Program-made: the position numbers and the translations under genes
Notes under the pieces: model-generated
What the model was told of the DNA's origin: nothing
The model's database searches: none
The model's input: the letters and a program-made list of their open reading frames with translations, nothing else
Shown here: positions 1 to 23,700 of the stretch, in pieces
Numbering within the stretch: the stretch's first letter is position 1
Layout of the letters: the number at the start of each line of letters is the position of its first letter
NCBI GenBank assembly: GCA_026225945.1
Contig: JAMJFZ010001258.1
Coordinates: 14,987,001-15,051,000, forward strand
Length of the DNA: 64,000 bases
Direction: 5' to 3'
From: Cricetomys ansorgei
Lineage: Eukaryota > Chordata > Mammalia > Rodentia > Nesomyidae

Positions 1-1036
1 AATTTGAAAATGGGCTGGAGAGATAGCTCAGTGGTTGAGAACACTTGTTGCTCTTGCAGAGGACCTGAGCTTGGTTCTCAGCACCCACATGGTAGCTCAC
101 AAGCATCCATAACTCCCGTTCCAGGGAATGCAGCACTCTCTTCTAACTCACACGGTCACCAGGCATGCGCACAGTGCATATACATGCAGGCAGAACACAA
201 AAATTTTTCAAGTATAAATCTGATGATTTGTACTCCTTGGTGTTAAACTCTTCTGTTGCTTTCATATAAGGACCAAACTGTCAACAACAACACTGTCCGC
301 TCACCTCTTCAGTCTTTTCCTCCTGAGCGCTCTCTTTCTGCAGGTCCACCTGCCTAAGTCTCATTGCCCTACACCTGCTGGGGTAGCTTGGAGATGGCAC
401 AGCTTAGTGACCAAAAGCACAAACTGAATCAGACCGCTCAAGGCAGGTTGATTCTGACCCTGCTGCTCGGTAGCTGAGTAACCACGAACAGTCCCTTATC
501 TTCCCCATGCCTCAGGGAGTTGTCCCTCATGGGGATGATAACGGTGCCTCTCACATGGCACTGTGAGAACGAGTGGAAGTGTTCAGACCAGTGTTGACAA
601 GGCACATAAATACTCAGTCCATGTTAGCTCTGATTCCTGACTGCTGATCTTCCTTCAGATCTTTGGAGAAAAACACATTTCCCTTCTGCACCTTGTTGTA
701 GTTGCAATTATTAATAATTACAGTTATTTGTATTTTATATCTCCCCACCACTGAGTCATAGACTTTAAATGTGATTATATAACCATAATTAATTCATTAA
801 CCCCTCCATCTGTGTGTGTGTGTGTTGTTAGAGAGCAAACCCAGGGCCTTTACATGTGTCACACAAGAGTGCTCGACCAATGAGCTACACCCTGCCTGTC
901 TCCAAGTCTTGAGCCCGTTTCCTTGTTTACAGCTTATTTGGGAAATAAGGATCTGTTGAGCATTTAGTCATCCTCACTAAATCACACAAGCCCAGCCATT
1001 CGTGAGGATCCACACAAGTCCACAAGCGTCACTTAC
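1..1036 (-). other. SEMA4G intron (partial)
   Basis: Intron 3' of exon 14. I see a sense B3 SINE at its start and otherwise unique AT-balanced sequence with a short (TG)n at 810-824. I looked for the Ig-domain exon here and did not find it. Confidence 0.7.
12..208 (+). repeat. B3 SINE
   Basis: Starts GGGCTGGAGAGATAGCTCAG with tRNA-type A and B boxes, followed by the B3-specific body (CACCCACATGGTAGCTCAC, AGGCATGCGCACAG) and ends near an A-rich stretch. Confidence 0.85.
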
Positions 1037-10465
<9,429 letters not shown>

Positions 10466-13400
10466 GGAGCGGGGCGGGGTGGAGGCGGAGCCGGGGGTGG
10501 GGCGGGGTCCGGAGGCGGGCCGGAGGCGGGGGCGGGACGAGAGCCCGCCCTCCTTCGCGCCCCCCACCACGCACAATAGATACGATTTGTGGGAGATGCT
10601 CGAGGCCCACAGCTCCTGGCGTCCCCTTTTATCAAGGCTCAGTCGGTCCGGGTACCGCCCGCCCCCTGGTGGGGGGCATCGCCACCGCGTGCGACCTGAA
10701 ACAGGCTGGTCCAGCCCGTCCGCTCTGGTCCTAAGACCCCTCCCTTTTACCTATTGCAGGGACGCGTAAACCTCGGGTCCAGAGTCCTGTCTCTGCTCTC
10801 TAACCTGCACCTCACTTCTTGCAAAACATGTTTGCCATGCCCTCCTGCCTTCGGGCTAGGGTGCTGGTGTGCAGAGGGGGACTACAGTAAAGGCACCAGG
10901 CTTCTGTGTAGCTCTTGGTTCCCAGTTCAAGGTGTGTGTTCCCCTGCCCCGCCCCTGCCAGGCTGTTCTGCTTGAGGTCTGAGTGACTGAGATGGGGGCC
11001 TGGAGGGTCGAAGGGACAGCTTCACCTCTAGTGCACAAAGAAAATGCTCTTTATGTATAAATATGTCACGATCGTGTGCACGGATTCACTCAACAAATCC
11101 TAGTCCTAACCCAGTCTCACCTCAGGGATTCGGTTTCTCAGACACGGTCTAGCCTACCAGCTCCACCCCCGCCCCCTGTCGTTCTTATCCCAAAACTTTC
11201 TCTGTTCCCAAGCAATCAAATAGCCTGTGCTTCCCAGGTTCAATCTTCCCCAACTCCTTTAGGGTGGTCTTCCCTCAAACTCAGGCTCCCCTCCTTCTCA
11301 ATGACTAGTAGAGAGAACCTAGGATTGTGGCTCAGGGGTATAGCACACAGGGCACCCTGGTCCCATCCCCAGCACTACAGAAAAACAAAAGCAAAATCAA
11401 CAGTGGACTCAGCCTTAAGCAATAGTGAAACCTGAGCTCTGGTCACGACACCCACTCCCCACCCCGCAAAAAACCCCAAAACATCCATGACAATATTGAT
11501 GGGCAAAAAGGACCAAAATAAAAGTCTAAAGAACAGGCTCTTGCATGTCCTAGGAGTTTGAGCAGGCTTCTAGTGACATATTAAACTAATGAGAGCTTGG
11601 GAAGAGCTTCATTCCTCTTCCAGGATTCCCCAAAGCTAGTACAGTTTGGCACTCAATCGCATACGATCTTAGAGTTTGGACTGTGTGTGTGACTGCAGAC
11701 TGCTAGACAGAAGGGCCCAGATCACACTTCCACCCCCTGTCAGAATGTCTCCTGGCACTCTGCAAACAGGATATTGTGTGTGGGGTGCAGCAGGGGAGAC
11801 TGGGAGAAATGCTTATATTAAAAAGTACACATACTTTAAACATTTATTATATTTGTGTTTGCATGTGTGTGCATGCATGCATGCACGTGACACCACCTAC
11901 ATGTAGCAGACCAGAGGATAAATAGTAGGGAGTCTGTTCCCTTCTACCATGTGGGGCCTAGGTATCAAAACTCAGAGGTTGTGAGGCTTGATGACAGACA
12001 CCTTCTATCTGCTGGGCCAAGCACACGCTTTATACACTGCTCTGATTCATTTCTTTTTCTGTGCCCCCATCCCATTCTGAGGAGTTAGTAGCTTCATTTT
12101 ATAGCTGGGAAAACAGGTTCTAAGCAGATTGTAACTTGCCTTGAAATATGTTGAGTTTATGGAGGACAGGATTGGAGAAGTCTGAGAGGGGTAAGGCAGG
12201 CAAGCCTGGGGGAATGACTAGAGCAGACATGGTTGTTTGGTGGGCTATGAAGAAAAGGGGCAGACAAAAGGCTAGCAGGTTTGATTTGATGAGACAAGAG
12301 GGTTCTTAGTGGAAGATAGAGAGGGAGATGTCAGATAATAGCTTGGAAAGACTTGAGAAGAGCTGACAGATTCAGTGCAGACTGAATCAAGACAGGGCTA
12401 AATGACATCTGTAGACCGTGAGAAAGTGGGCTGGAGGGAAGAAGACAGAAGACAGATTGTGGAGAAACGGTAGGGGCCTCTTCAGTGTGACTCCACATCG
12501 CTCTGGAGGAAGCAAGCAGGCCAGAGCGGCAGGCTCAGAGGCTCACTGGGCTGTAGGAGCCCAAGGAAGCTCTCAGTGAATGTGTAAAGTGCAGATGAAG
12601 TCCTGAGAGTATATTGCTTGACATGAGTGTGGCCATGTCAAGGACCCTATACCTCAGGGCCCTGAGAGTGGCAAAGCCTCTGGTTCAGAGCAGATGTTGG
12701 GAGTTTGTGCAAATACAGGAGTGTGTGCTAGTACGATGGTGTGTGCAACTAAGAATAGTTAAGAATTTCTTTAATATTAAGAAATATTTAAGAATTTAAG
12801 AATTGACCAATGTGTACAAAAACTAGCACCTGAGCTTCCTCCTCCTGGAGGACTGAAACCTGAATTTGCTCCCCAATGGCGACTTCCTACTGAGATGAGT
12901 TTTCTCCTCCCTGTGTTGTACGTAATAAACTCGAGGGTCCAGCTGTTGGTGCGTGGAATGCTGTTCCCTCAGCGCGAGCAGAACCCGCACGGTCCCAGGT
13001 TTGCTGCTGAGTGTGTGTGTATCCTTTCTTCATTCTCTCTCTGCCCCAGTCAGGCTTCCAGGTCCAGGCCAGGCCAGACACAGATCTGAGCTTCACTGAG
13101 GTGAGACTTTCTCTGAGCTGTTGTGATGGCTCATGTGGGATCTTGTACAGATTTGGGACACAATCCATTCCTTTCTGCTCTGTTCCCACTTCCATCTCAG
13201 CATCCCATCTTTCTATAGGAAATTCCCTTAATAGACGCTACTCCCTGCAAATTAAGCTGATAAAAGGAAAATTCTTGACTGTGAAAGAGACTTGCAACCA
13301 AAACAAATAAATTAGCATTAATCTAAACAGGTTTGGTGGGATACTGATCTCAGCTGTGGAGGCAGGAGGGTTCAGCTCAAGGTCATCCTTAGCTAAGTGA

Positions 13401-14391
13401 CAACCTCAAGACCAGCCTGGGATATAAGATCTTGTCTCACAAAACAAAAAATTAGTTCTAATATAGTAGTGACGGTCTTACCTGGGACACAAGGCAGGTC
13501 ACTTGTTGGATGGGTGTTACTCTTAAGTCCTAGTTGCTTCACGGGGCGGCTGTGCGAGGATGCCATTTAGAATTCTTAGGAGGACGCAAATGAACTTCAC
13601 TTTTGGTAGACTGTCTTCCCCAGCTCTGCTGTAAGATAAGGTGGCTGAGTGGTGGCATGGTGTCCCAACATACACCTCTGGGCTGGCTTGGCTCTAGGGT
13701 TAGCATGCAGAAGTTAACTTCTTGTGCTGAGGATTACAGAAGAGGCAGTATATGAACTGAAAGTTCCCCGAGGCATGAGAACTCTGGCCTAGTCCACATG
13801 TCCTGCTACCTGTTCACTGTGGTTGCCCAGCACTTTCCTTGAGGGCCAGGGGAGGGGGCAGGGGTGATCTTTTGGCCACATACAGCTGAGATTCTTTCTC
13901 AGTAGCGACTACCACCTGTGCAACAATGCTGTAGTCTTACTGTGCCTGTTTTGCCTGTTAAGTTTCCCATAATCCTAGCCATTTGTCTTGGAGTCGGAGC
14001 CAAAGCTGGGCCTTCTGGTTGGTCCTCTCCTGACTCCAGACCTGGAATGGTTAGCAAGAAGGGAGTGTCAGGACATGTCTGCAGATGCTGGAAAACCACC
14101 CACTACCATTGGCGTGCTTGGTGGTAGTGAGTTAAGACTTGAGTTTCACACTGTAGCCTAGGATGGCCTCAAATTTGTGATCCACTTGTTCCTGCCTCTC
14201 ATGTGCTGGGGTTATAGGCATGAGCTATCACACTAGGCCAGCATGCTTGGTTTATTTGACAAGAAATTATAAACTTATTTTTGGCACAGAAACAGGGATG
14301 GAGTTCCCAGTGTCTTAAGGAACAGCATTCCTTAGCAATGGTTACTGGAGATAAGGTCTGATTTAGAAACACACCCACAGGCTTCCGGTCA

Positions 14392-14604
14392 ATTTTAAAA
14401 ATAACTAATTAGTCAATATTTTATGTGTGTGGGTGTTTTGCCTTCATGTATATCTGTACATTGAGTTTATGCCTGGTGCCCACAGAGGCTAGAAGAGGGA
14501 ATAGGATCCCTGTTAAGTTACTTAGACATTGTATGGGTGTGGGAATAGAATCCAGGTCCTCTGGAAGAGCAGCCATATTAACTGAACTCTCTCTTCAGCT
14601 TCAT
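14392..14604 (-). repeat. B3/B2-type SINE (antisense)
   Basis: Antisense copy: TTTTATGTGTGTGGGTGTTTT at the left and CCAGGTCCTCTGGAAGAGCA near the right, the usual reverse complement of the B2/B3 tRNA-like head. Confidence 0.75.
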
Positions 14605-14611
14605 TAACTGT

Positions 14612-14755
14612 CTTTTTTTTTTTTTGGAAACAGGGTTTTCTCTGTGTAGCCCTGGCTGTCCTGGAACTCACTGTGTAGGCCAGGGTGTCTTTGAACTCAG
14701 ATACCTGCTTGCCTTTGCTTCCTGAGTGCTGGGATCAAAGGCGTGCACTTGACAC
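14612..14755 (-). repeat. B1 SINE (antisense)
   Basis: Poly-T, then AAACAGGGTTTTCTCTGTGT and the reverse B1 body ending in TGGGATCAAAGGCGTGCA. Confidence 0.85.
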
Positions 14756-15499
14756 CTCACAGACCCTGAAAGTTATTCAACAGATTGAAGTCAAATGGCC
14801 AGTATGGTGAATTTGAGACCTGAAGCCAATCCTAGGTCCTGTTCTTAAGCTCCAGAGCCTGAACCCTAGCATTTATGCCAATGTCTGCTTCTACCTGGGC
14901 TGCCACCACCCATCTTTCCAACCTAGTCTATCAGGGAAAAAATAGTGTGATTGTGCACTATGGCTCTGCCAACAATACCTAGGCCTTCGATGAGGTCATA
15001 AGTTTCTCCCATGAGGTGTCAACCTTCCCACAGTCAGCATATCACAAAAAGTACCTGTCTGCCAGGTCACAGGTGGCTCTGAACCCTTCTGCATTGTATA
15101 GCATCATCTGTCTTGATCCTGGGCTCTAGAACAAGAAACCCAAGTCAAGGGTATTTTTCCTCTCCTCTGTTTTCCCCAGATACCAGCAGACAGGAGTCAT
15201 GAATTCTGTGTTGTTCACCACCGAAACCTAACATGTAGGTACTCAACGGCACTGAATGGATGTGGAGAATGAGGTAAGAATGAGATTACTGAATCCCTAA
15301 CTGTAAAGTATACAGCAAGTTATTAATTGGGTCTGTAAACATGAACTGTGTGGACAGCTGTGGCTGTTTACCAGACATGGGCATAAACCTAAAAAACAAA
15401 ACAAACCCTAGAGAATCCAAAGCAAGGAAGAAATCAGTTTATAATAGCATTGCAGATACTTAACTGTCTCCACTCCACAATCAAACGTCATCAGACACA

Positions 15500-17703
15500 T
15501 TTAAACTGAGAAAAAAGTTTTAATAACACATACACATACATTCAGGACGTTAAACAAGACATAGTATAAAATCTTAAAGAAAATAAAACAGAAGAGGAAA
15601 CATTGCATTTACTGCCTAAGAGCTAGGAGATTACCTGGCTGACAGACGAGGTGCGTCTGTGCCGGGAGCAGGCACACCCGTCGACATCAGACTGCACGGC
15701 CTCACAGGCCCACCATCTGTACCCTACCTTTGCCTCCTGAGAGACAAGCCAAGTCAGTTCTCCAATCAGCTGCTTGTCAATGAGTCACTTGGAAATTTAA
15801 AAATTACTCTTGGTTTAAAGATTCCACACATTACTACTGGCCAGTCCCCACCAACTGTATTTTGATTGGGAAAAAAAGCCAAAAAGCAAATGCTTCAACA
15901 GAGCCTGGATGGTAACACACTATCTTACCTATCTTTTATTGGGGATATATATATATATGGATATATATATATATTTCTTGTGAAGTCAAAAGCAAGCTAC
16001 TACTTGCATTCAAAACAAAAACAAAACGCCAACCTTCTGAAAGGCGACAAAGGCACCACTGCCATCAGGAGGAGATAAGACAAAAAATGCATAAATACTG
16101 ACTTTAGTCCTACACAGATGATTTTGTGCACGGAGAGTCTCTTCACGTAACATATTACAGAACTGTATTTTCAGATAACAAGAAAAGCAGGTTAGAAAAG
16201 GCAAACAGTTACACACAAAAGCATAAACACAAGTACTTGAATTTTCAGCTTGCAGTAAGGGTAATAAGTTTGACATACACATCCAGAAAATTAGACAAGG
16301 TGATTTTTGGCACACTTAATATTGCCAAACACACCACCACTCAGTGCAAGCTTTGTTTGCCAAGTCCCAACCGTGGCCTGATGGTCTCTGTGCAATGAGC
16401 ATCTTCTCCCTCTCTACCACCTCACTTTCTGGGCAATAGCAGTGGAGGGAGATGAAGCACGGGGACTCAGAGGAGATGGAAATACTTGATTTGGGAGAAA
16501 AACCATGAGCTACTTGTGCTAAAATAGAATCACAAAATTTCTATGAGATCCCAAATGCAAATACTGACTGGTCCATGACCCGGAGACTGAAGACCGCTAC
16601 CAGAGTCATAAGCAAAAAGGCCTAAACTGATGTCTGGCCATTTATTTTAAAGGGACAGACAAAGTATTTTTCTCTAATGGAGAAAGACAATTGAAAATAG
16701 AGATTTTATTCTTATTGGAACTGCTAAATAAGAATGTATCAAAGTGGTTTTAAATTTGATGGGTGGTTATCAGTTGAAATTGCAATATAAAAGGGTCACT
16801 TAAAAACCTGAATAACCCACTTGTCCCCGTCAATGTACACAATAGAAAATATTTACACACTGTAATTACAAGCAATATAAGCAGATTTTTATACTTTGAG
16901 ATTTTGTACACTTTACACAATGCAAAATGAGAAAGATATGAACACTTATAAAATTACACACAAATAATGTATCTACAAGGTATTAAATTACAGAGTGAAA
17001 GCCCCCATTGTTGGGCAGATAGATGCCAGAGTTTCAAGCTTCTGTCAAATAGAACTCTATGTATCTATCTCTTTAACCATAGTGGCATTTTGTAACAATA
17101 CCCTTGAGAGGTAGCATCAAGATAATATTCTTACCAGTAAACTCAACACAGAATAAAACTTTTGTTGGTCTGACTCTTGGAGCCTCAATCAGCCTCAGTT
17201 CTTGAAAATTTGATGTTTAATCTTCCCTATAAAATCTCTAACTGCCCAATGCTTGACATGAGCTCAAAAGTTACTAATGCTATTTTAAATGATAAATTTA
17301 AGATAAAATGGTTTTTATTCCTAAGCCTCAGTTTAGAGGTAGAAAGTTAGCTCTCGGAACTTATTTTCTCCTCTCAAACCATAAACATTGAGCCCAGTTC
17401 CACCCCCTCCTGGACTCATGGAGACATTAGTATGCTCAGGAGAGAGCAAGCTGCTCAAGCCAATATTCAAAGAATAAGCAGTTGGCATCCCTTTCAGGAA
17501 GCAAGCCCTCCCCAACAGTCAGCAAGAGTGTTACTACTAAAGGTTTCAAAAGGCCCAGGGCTAAACCAAGCATGTGCACCTCTGCTAACCCTCTATCATC
17601 TAAACTAAAGGATGGCTTTCCAGTGTTTAAAAAAATTTAGAGCAGCTGTGGTTTTCAAGTGCAACAACTTCAAGATACAAATGTGCGTGCACACATGTGC
17701 ACG

Positions 17704-17751
<48 letters not shown>

Positions 17752-20700
17752 CACAGTCCCCAAAATAAACACCATCAAGGTCTCTGCTAAATTATATACT
17801 TGTGGAAACAAGGGTTTTGGAAACTTCCAGATTTTTAAGCCTTTATACAGAGACTTCTGTAATACAGTTACCCATGAATTCTAGCTTAGCTAAGATTTTA
17901 TGATTTAAACCAGTATTTTAAAAATATATGCATTTACAAGAAATCCTAAACGAACTGGCTATGAATGTTCTGGCATTTTAAAAACATCCATTACTTTGTA
18001 GCTTAATCTCTTCCTCTACGGGCACTCTGACAACCTTCCAGATGTCTGTTCTTCAGTTGATTTTAGATATATTTAAAAACCTCAGATTTATAATCTTGAA
18101 TAGTAAAGGACAATGTATGGACTGAAACTGCCTATGGTTTATGGAGGTACAGAAGAGACCCACACTTTTGATTACAGAACTCTGTTCTAACTTTCCCTTT
18201 GTATCCTAAAATAACTAAGAGGGAAATGAAAACCAGCTGGTCCCTGGTCTTCGTTTCCACGTCCAACTCCTCCAGTTGGTCCCCACTTCTCTTCCTTATC
18301 TGTGATGATCAATGCTATGCAGCCACCTAACAGGGTGACCACTGAGACTCAACAAGGGCGACAGGACTGGAGGATGCCTCTGCCCGCCCTCCTCTTACAG
18401 GCCTCTCTCTTTCCTCTGAGGTCAGTTGCAGATGGCATTTCATATCTGCTTCAGAAATGGCAAAGTCTTCACCTCCAGCCTCACTCTATATATGCAAGTG
18501 GCACACAGCTGTGTTCCTTAGCATCTGCTGGATCCCACAGTAATCCTCCTGGAAAGGCTCTTCGAAACTTCTCATTTTGTATTTTTGCTGCTGTAACTCC
18601 TTCTAAGAATCTGGCACCCAGAAGTCATGAAGCTGCCCCTGAAGAAGGGGGGGAGGGGAGGAAGATAAAGAAAGATGAAAATTTAATCAGATTATGAATT
18701 TATCCTTCTAAAGCTACTAATCACTGGGCAGTAGGCTTTGATAATGAAAATAACAAAATCATTATACATACATGTCTTTAAAAACATTTTTTGTTGTTGT
18801 TGTATGTGTGACAGGGTCTTGCTATGTAACCCAGGCTGGCCTTGACTCACAGATACTGCCTGCCTCTTCTGCTTTTCAAGTGCTGGGATTAAAAGCATGA
18901 AGCCACAATGCCCAGCTGAAAATTTCCTATGATTTTATAACCTTTACATTTTGTACTCTAACAATAAAAATGTATAATACAAATACAGGATATTTTTCTC
19001 ACTGGCGCACTCACAAAGAGACATATTTAAGGAAATTAATGTGTTAAACTGACTTAATGTTTTGCTATTAATGCCCCATTGGTACAGAGAAATACCCTTA
19101 AATTTTTTTTATTGAGTGAACTGGAGAAATGAGTAGTTAAGAGCACCACCACTCTTCCAGGGGAATTGGATCTGATTCCCAGGTCCCACATGGCAGGAAC
19201 AATTGTCTATAGCTCCCATTCCCATTCTCCCATCAGGAGATCTGATGTACTATTCTGGCCTCCAAGGTTACCAGGCAGGCAAACGGTACATAGACATACA
19301 TGAAGACAAAACATCCACGCACACAAAATAAAAGTAATAATTAATAAACAACAACAAAAAGCCCCACAATGCACATAGGGAGCTTGAGGACACCATCAAG
19401 CCAGTTGATAGAAGTCTTCCTAGCATGCACAGGGCTCTGGGTTTGATCCTCAGCTCAGCTCAGAATGAACAGGGTGTGGAGGTGCACACCTGTGACCCTA
19501 GTAGTGGAGGAATAGGTAAGATCAAAAGTCCAAGGTCATCCTGGGCTACAAAGGGAGTTCAAGGGCTGCCTGAGCTAGAGAACTTATTGTAAAAAGAGCC
19601 CTATTCAAATACTGAACACTGAAACACTATAAGGCACACAGATTCTACTCAAGGATATGCTCAACATGTTTTCCTTTGAACACATATTCACACAAAAATT
19701 TGTATATAAATGTTCATGGAAATATTACTCCTAATGGTCAGAAACAATTCATGCTCATTTTGTAAGTGGATAATTAAATGTTATATATCTATACAGTCAA
19801 ATACTGCTTAGCAGTAGAAAGAATACACATATTACAACATGTGTTTCTTTGTCAGTTAGGTAAAACAAACTGGTCACAAAAGACCACATAGTTTATTCAC
19901 GTGTAGGAAATATCTAGAAGAGGAAAATCTCAAAAGACAGAAAGCAGAGAGACATCTGCCTATGGCTTAGGGGAGCAAAGAGAGGGATGAAGGTGGTAGA
20001 GGAACAGGGAGGGACTGCCCAATTTAAAGTGTGGTGATGAACTGCTCAATTCTGTGACTACACTAAAAGTCACCACAGACCAGGTGGTGAAATGTACAAT
20101 GTGCATTTTATCTTCACAGAGCTGTTAGAAGCGCTCGTGAAATAACCTCCATTTGATGCAATGTAAGGACACTCTTAAACGGGTGTAAGCCATTTCTGAA
20201 AATGAACAGAAACCAAACAAACTCTAAAAATCAGACACAAACTATAATCACGCAAGGGTTTTCAAAAGAAATACAACTGTTAAATAAAATGACACCTGAG
20301 TAGGCCGGCAGTTCTGGATTATTTCCTGCCATTTTCCATGTATCCTGGCAACCAAGTCTTTCACCTTAAGAACAACAAAAAGAGGAAAAAATATTAGATC
20401 AAAGTATCCTCACTTAAGATCAATTTAACATTGACAGGAAGCACCTCACAGCTGCTGCTATGGAGGTACATGGCTATGTTCTAGTCACTCAGGAGGACTG
20501 CTGAGAGTCCAAGGCCAGTCTGAGCTGCAGTGTAAGATCCTGCTTTAAAAATCCAAAACAAACAGTAACAACAAAAATAAATACAAACAGCCACATACAT
20601 CCCCATAGCTACCACAGGCCTATATCCAACAATTCTACATGACTGCTGTCAAGGAAAGGCTACTTGTCTTCTGGGGAGGCTTTCAAATGACAATTTCTTA

Positions 20701-23700
20701 TTACCATAATTTATTTTTTCACAATAAAAAAATGTCAAATGCTCACAACTTAATTTTCCTGTTTGTTTTTTGAGACAGGGTCTGTCTATGTAATCCCAGC
20801 TACCCTAGAACTCTATATACACCTAGCTGGCCTCAAACTCACAGAGATCTACCTGCCCCTGCCTTCTGAGTGTAGGATTAGTGGTGCAAGCCACCACACC
20901 CAGCCTGAGTTTTCTTTGATTTTATTTCATATGTATGGGTGTATTGTCTGCATGCACATCTGTTCATTATCCATCGAGTCCATAAGACGGCATGAGATCT
21001 TGTGGAACTGGAGTTAATACATGCAGATGGATGTGGATGTGAACTGCCACGTGGGTGCTGGCAATCAAATCTGGGTCCTCTGGAAGAGCAGTCAGTTCTT
21101 TTAACCACTAAGCCATCTCTCTAGTTCTTAATTTTATTTTAAGAAATTATTATTCTAGCTGGGGGGGGGGTGCATGCCTTTAATCTCAGTACTCGGGAGG
21201 TAGAGGCAGGTGGATCTCTGAGTTCAAGGCCAGCCTGGTCTACAGAGTGAGTTTCAGGATAGCCAGAGTTACAATAGAGAAACAAATAAACAAAAAATCT
21301 ATGAGACAAGGTTACCCCATGCAGCCCAGGCTAACCTTAGATTTAATGAATTTTCTTGCCTCTGCCTCCTGAGTACAGGGATTATAGCAATGTACCACCA
21401 TGCCTGATTTCCTGTTACTAAGAGAGTCCAGAGAAATACAACTCTGACTTCAAAGAAATTTCTACTTCTATTTTCTGGCTTTTGAACAGCTAGCTAGGGA
21501 AACTAAATGGTGGACCATGTTACATGGCCCAATGCATTGGCTGTTCCCAGCTTTATCACAGCTTGCTTTTAAAAGGCTCAATACAAAGACATCAAAAAAT
21601 TTGGGGCTGGAGATATGGCTCAGTAGTTAAGAGCACTTGTTGCTCTTACAGGGGACACAGGTTTGAGTCCCAGCACCTACATGGTAGCTCACAACAATTT
21701 ATAACTCTAGATCCAGGGAATCCAATGCCCTCTTCAGACTTCTGAGGGTACTAGACAGGTATATATGCAAGTAAAACATCCACACATAAAATTAAATAAG
21801 CATAAAATGCTTTTTTTAATGAGTCACTTTCTCCATTCCAAAGAGTCAAAAAATCCAAACTCGATGCCATCCCCTCCCTTTGCACACGTTAACAAACCTC
21901 TGTACCTTGCACCTGTTGCATGCACAGGTTTAGCCAGTCTGTGCCAAACTGAAAGTTTTTACAACATGAAGTTCTCCCGCTGGACCACAGTGCTCCACGC
22001 TACCAAATGAGCATTGGGAGGGCCCATTTACCACTCTTAATTAGCTCTTAAAACATTTACTGAGAAAAGTATCTGTCTGTGTGTGAGGTAGGGTTGGTCT
22101 CAAGTGTTCCAGGCCTCAAACCCTTTTGTAGCTGTGGCTGACCTTATTTTTCTCCTGCCTCTGCCTGTCGAGTGCTGGGATTCCAGGTATGCACTACCAC
22201 ATCCAGAATAAAAAAAATTTTTGAGACATATTTTCACTATGTAGCTCTGGTGGCCTAGAACTGGCTATACAGACCAAGCTGGCCTTGAACTCACTGAGAT
22301 CTGCTTATCTCTGCCTCCAGAGTACCGGGATTACCAAAGTGATCCACCATTCCTGGCCATACGTCAGGAAGAAGCAGGTGTCAGGAGGCAGAGGCAGGCA
22401 GATCTCTGAGTTTAAGATCAGTCTGGTCTCCAGAGTGAGTTCAGAACAGACAGGGCTACACAGAGAAACCCTGTGTCAAACAAACAAAAAAGTAAATTAA
22501 AATCTCTACTTTCCCCAATTATGTAATGTTTAGGAAACTGTCTTCATGGCAACTACCATTTCTCTACTAGAGGTTTTGGGGACGTATATATGTATAAATT
22601 TAAACAATGTCTCAAGTTTTAAAGCGACCCTACCTATGAAGGTTTTGTGTGTGGAGGACAGAGTGTCTTCCTCCATCACTCTCAACTTTATTTTTTGAGA
22701 CAAAGTCACTCACTGAACCTAGAGTTCACAGACTGGTTGAGGGCTGCCAGTGAGCACTGAGGATCCACTAGTTTCCACCCGCCCCCAGTAACAGATGTGG
22801 GCTACCACTCCCATTTACATGGGTGCTGGGGATCCAAACTCAGGTCCTTTATCTTGTATAGCAGAAACTTTACCAAACTCTGTTGTAGGGCTTTAATTTA
22901 TACAATGGGAAAAATAGTGCTGGGAAAAAAATTGCTCTTTGGGTGTCAAGAATATCAGAATAAATAGTAAAGCGAAAAATGTATTTGTTTTGACATTTTT
23001 TTTTTCTACTTGCACTTTCAAACCTAGTTAGAAAAGAACTTAGTAGAAGCTGATTTGTTATTCAAGTCCTAACCTGAGTGAGAATTAGCACTTGTATTCT
23101 GAGTACTAGAGAGGCTGATGCAGAGGACCAGAAATTTGATATTTGGCTTGTGAGGTGATTTAGTAGGCAAAGGCACTTGCTACCAACCCTAACAACCTGA
23201 ATTTGGTCCTCAGGATTCACATGGTGGAAGGAAAGGACTAACTCCCACAAGTTGTCCTGTGACCTATATACTCCGACCAATACATATACCCTGGAGTATG
23301 TGCACCCCACCCCTACCCAAGAAATAAACGAATGTGAAAAACAAAAACAAAAAACCCAAAAGCTTGAGGAAAGCCAGGCACAGCGGTTCATGACTGTGAT
23401 CAACATTTGGAAGCCAAAAGGGTGATCTGTGTGATTTCAAGGACAGCCTGGTCTATACAATGAGTTCCAAGCCAGCCAGGGCTGGATTGAATAAGTGAGA
23501 CCCTGTCTCAACAAAACAAAAAGAACTTGAAGTAAGTCTGGGCTATATAATGAAACTGTCTTTATTTTAAAAAGTTCTCTCTATATTCTTTGAAAGATAT
23601 ATTGCTGAGGATCCAATGAAACGGCCTCAAGCACACAACCACTAAGCTATACCCACAAGTCCTTATTCCCCTCAAACCCCCCAAAGAGTGACTTGCATAT

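Larger units (their letters stand above)
10720..15490. other. Intergenic region between SLF2 3' end and SEMA4G promoter
   Basis: About 4.8 kb. I see no gene. It holds a degenerate ID-like SINE (about 11,311-11,395), a degenerate B4/B1-like element (about 13,322-13,455), and a cluster of antisense SINEs at 14,137-14,755. The stretch 12,050-12,900 looks unique and purine-rich. Short ORFs here lack homology I recognise. Confidence 0.65.
15500..18602 (-). other. SLF2: SLF2 3' UTR
   Basis: About 3.1 kb after the stop, free of recognisable SINEs, unlike the introns. It contains an AT repeat (15,941-15,977), a (CA)n tract that is (UG)n in the mRNA (17,700-17,755), and two TGTANATA Pumilio-type sites (16,850-16,857 and 16,970-16,977). 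The 3' end is inferred from ATTAAA on the minus strand at 15524-15519 followed by a GT-rich stretch (TGTGTCTG). Earlier minus-strand AATAAA hexamers, for example near 16,640 and 17,312, could give shorter forms. Confidence 0.7.
18639..20295 (-). other. SLF2 intron 19
   Basis: 1.7 kb. Contains an antisense B1 (18,787-18,916), a sense B3 (about 19,120-19,345) and a B4-like element (about 19,395-19,600). The rest appears unique. Confidence 0.7.

Noticed and set aside
240..1036. Search for the SEMA4G Ig-domain / membrane exon
   Set aside because: No acceptor followed by a phase-compatible open frame with the expected Cys or a membrane segment; the exon must be off the left edge.
18302..18697. 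131-residue plus-strand open frame
   Set aside because: Antisense to the SLF2 stop codon and 3' UTR; no recognisable domain.
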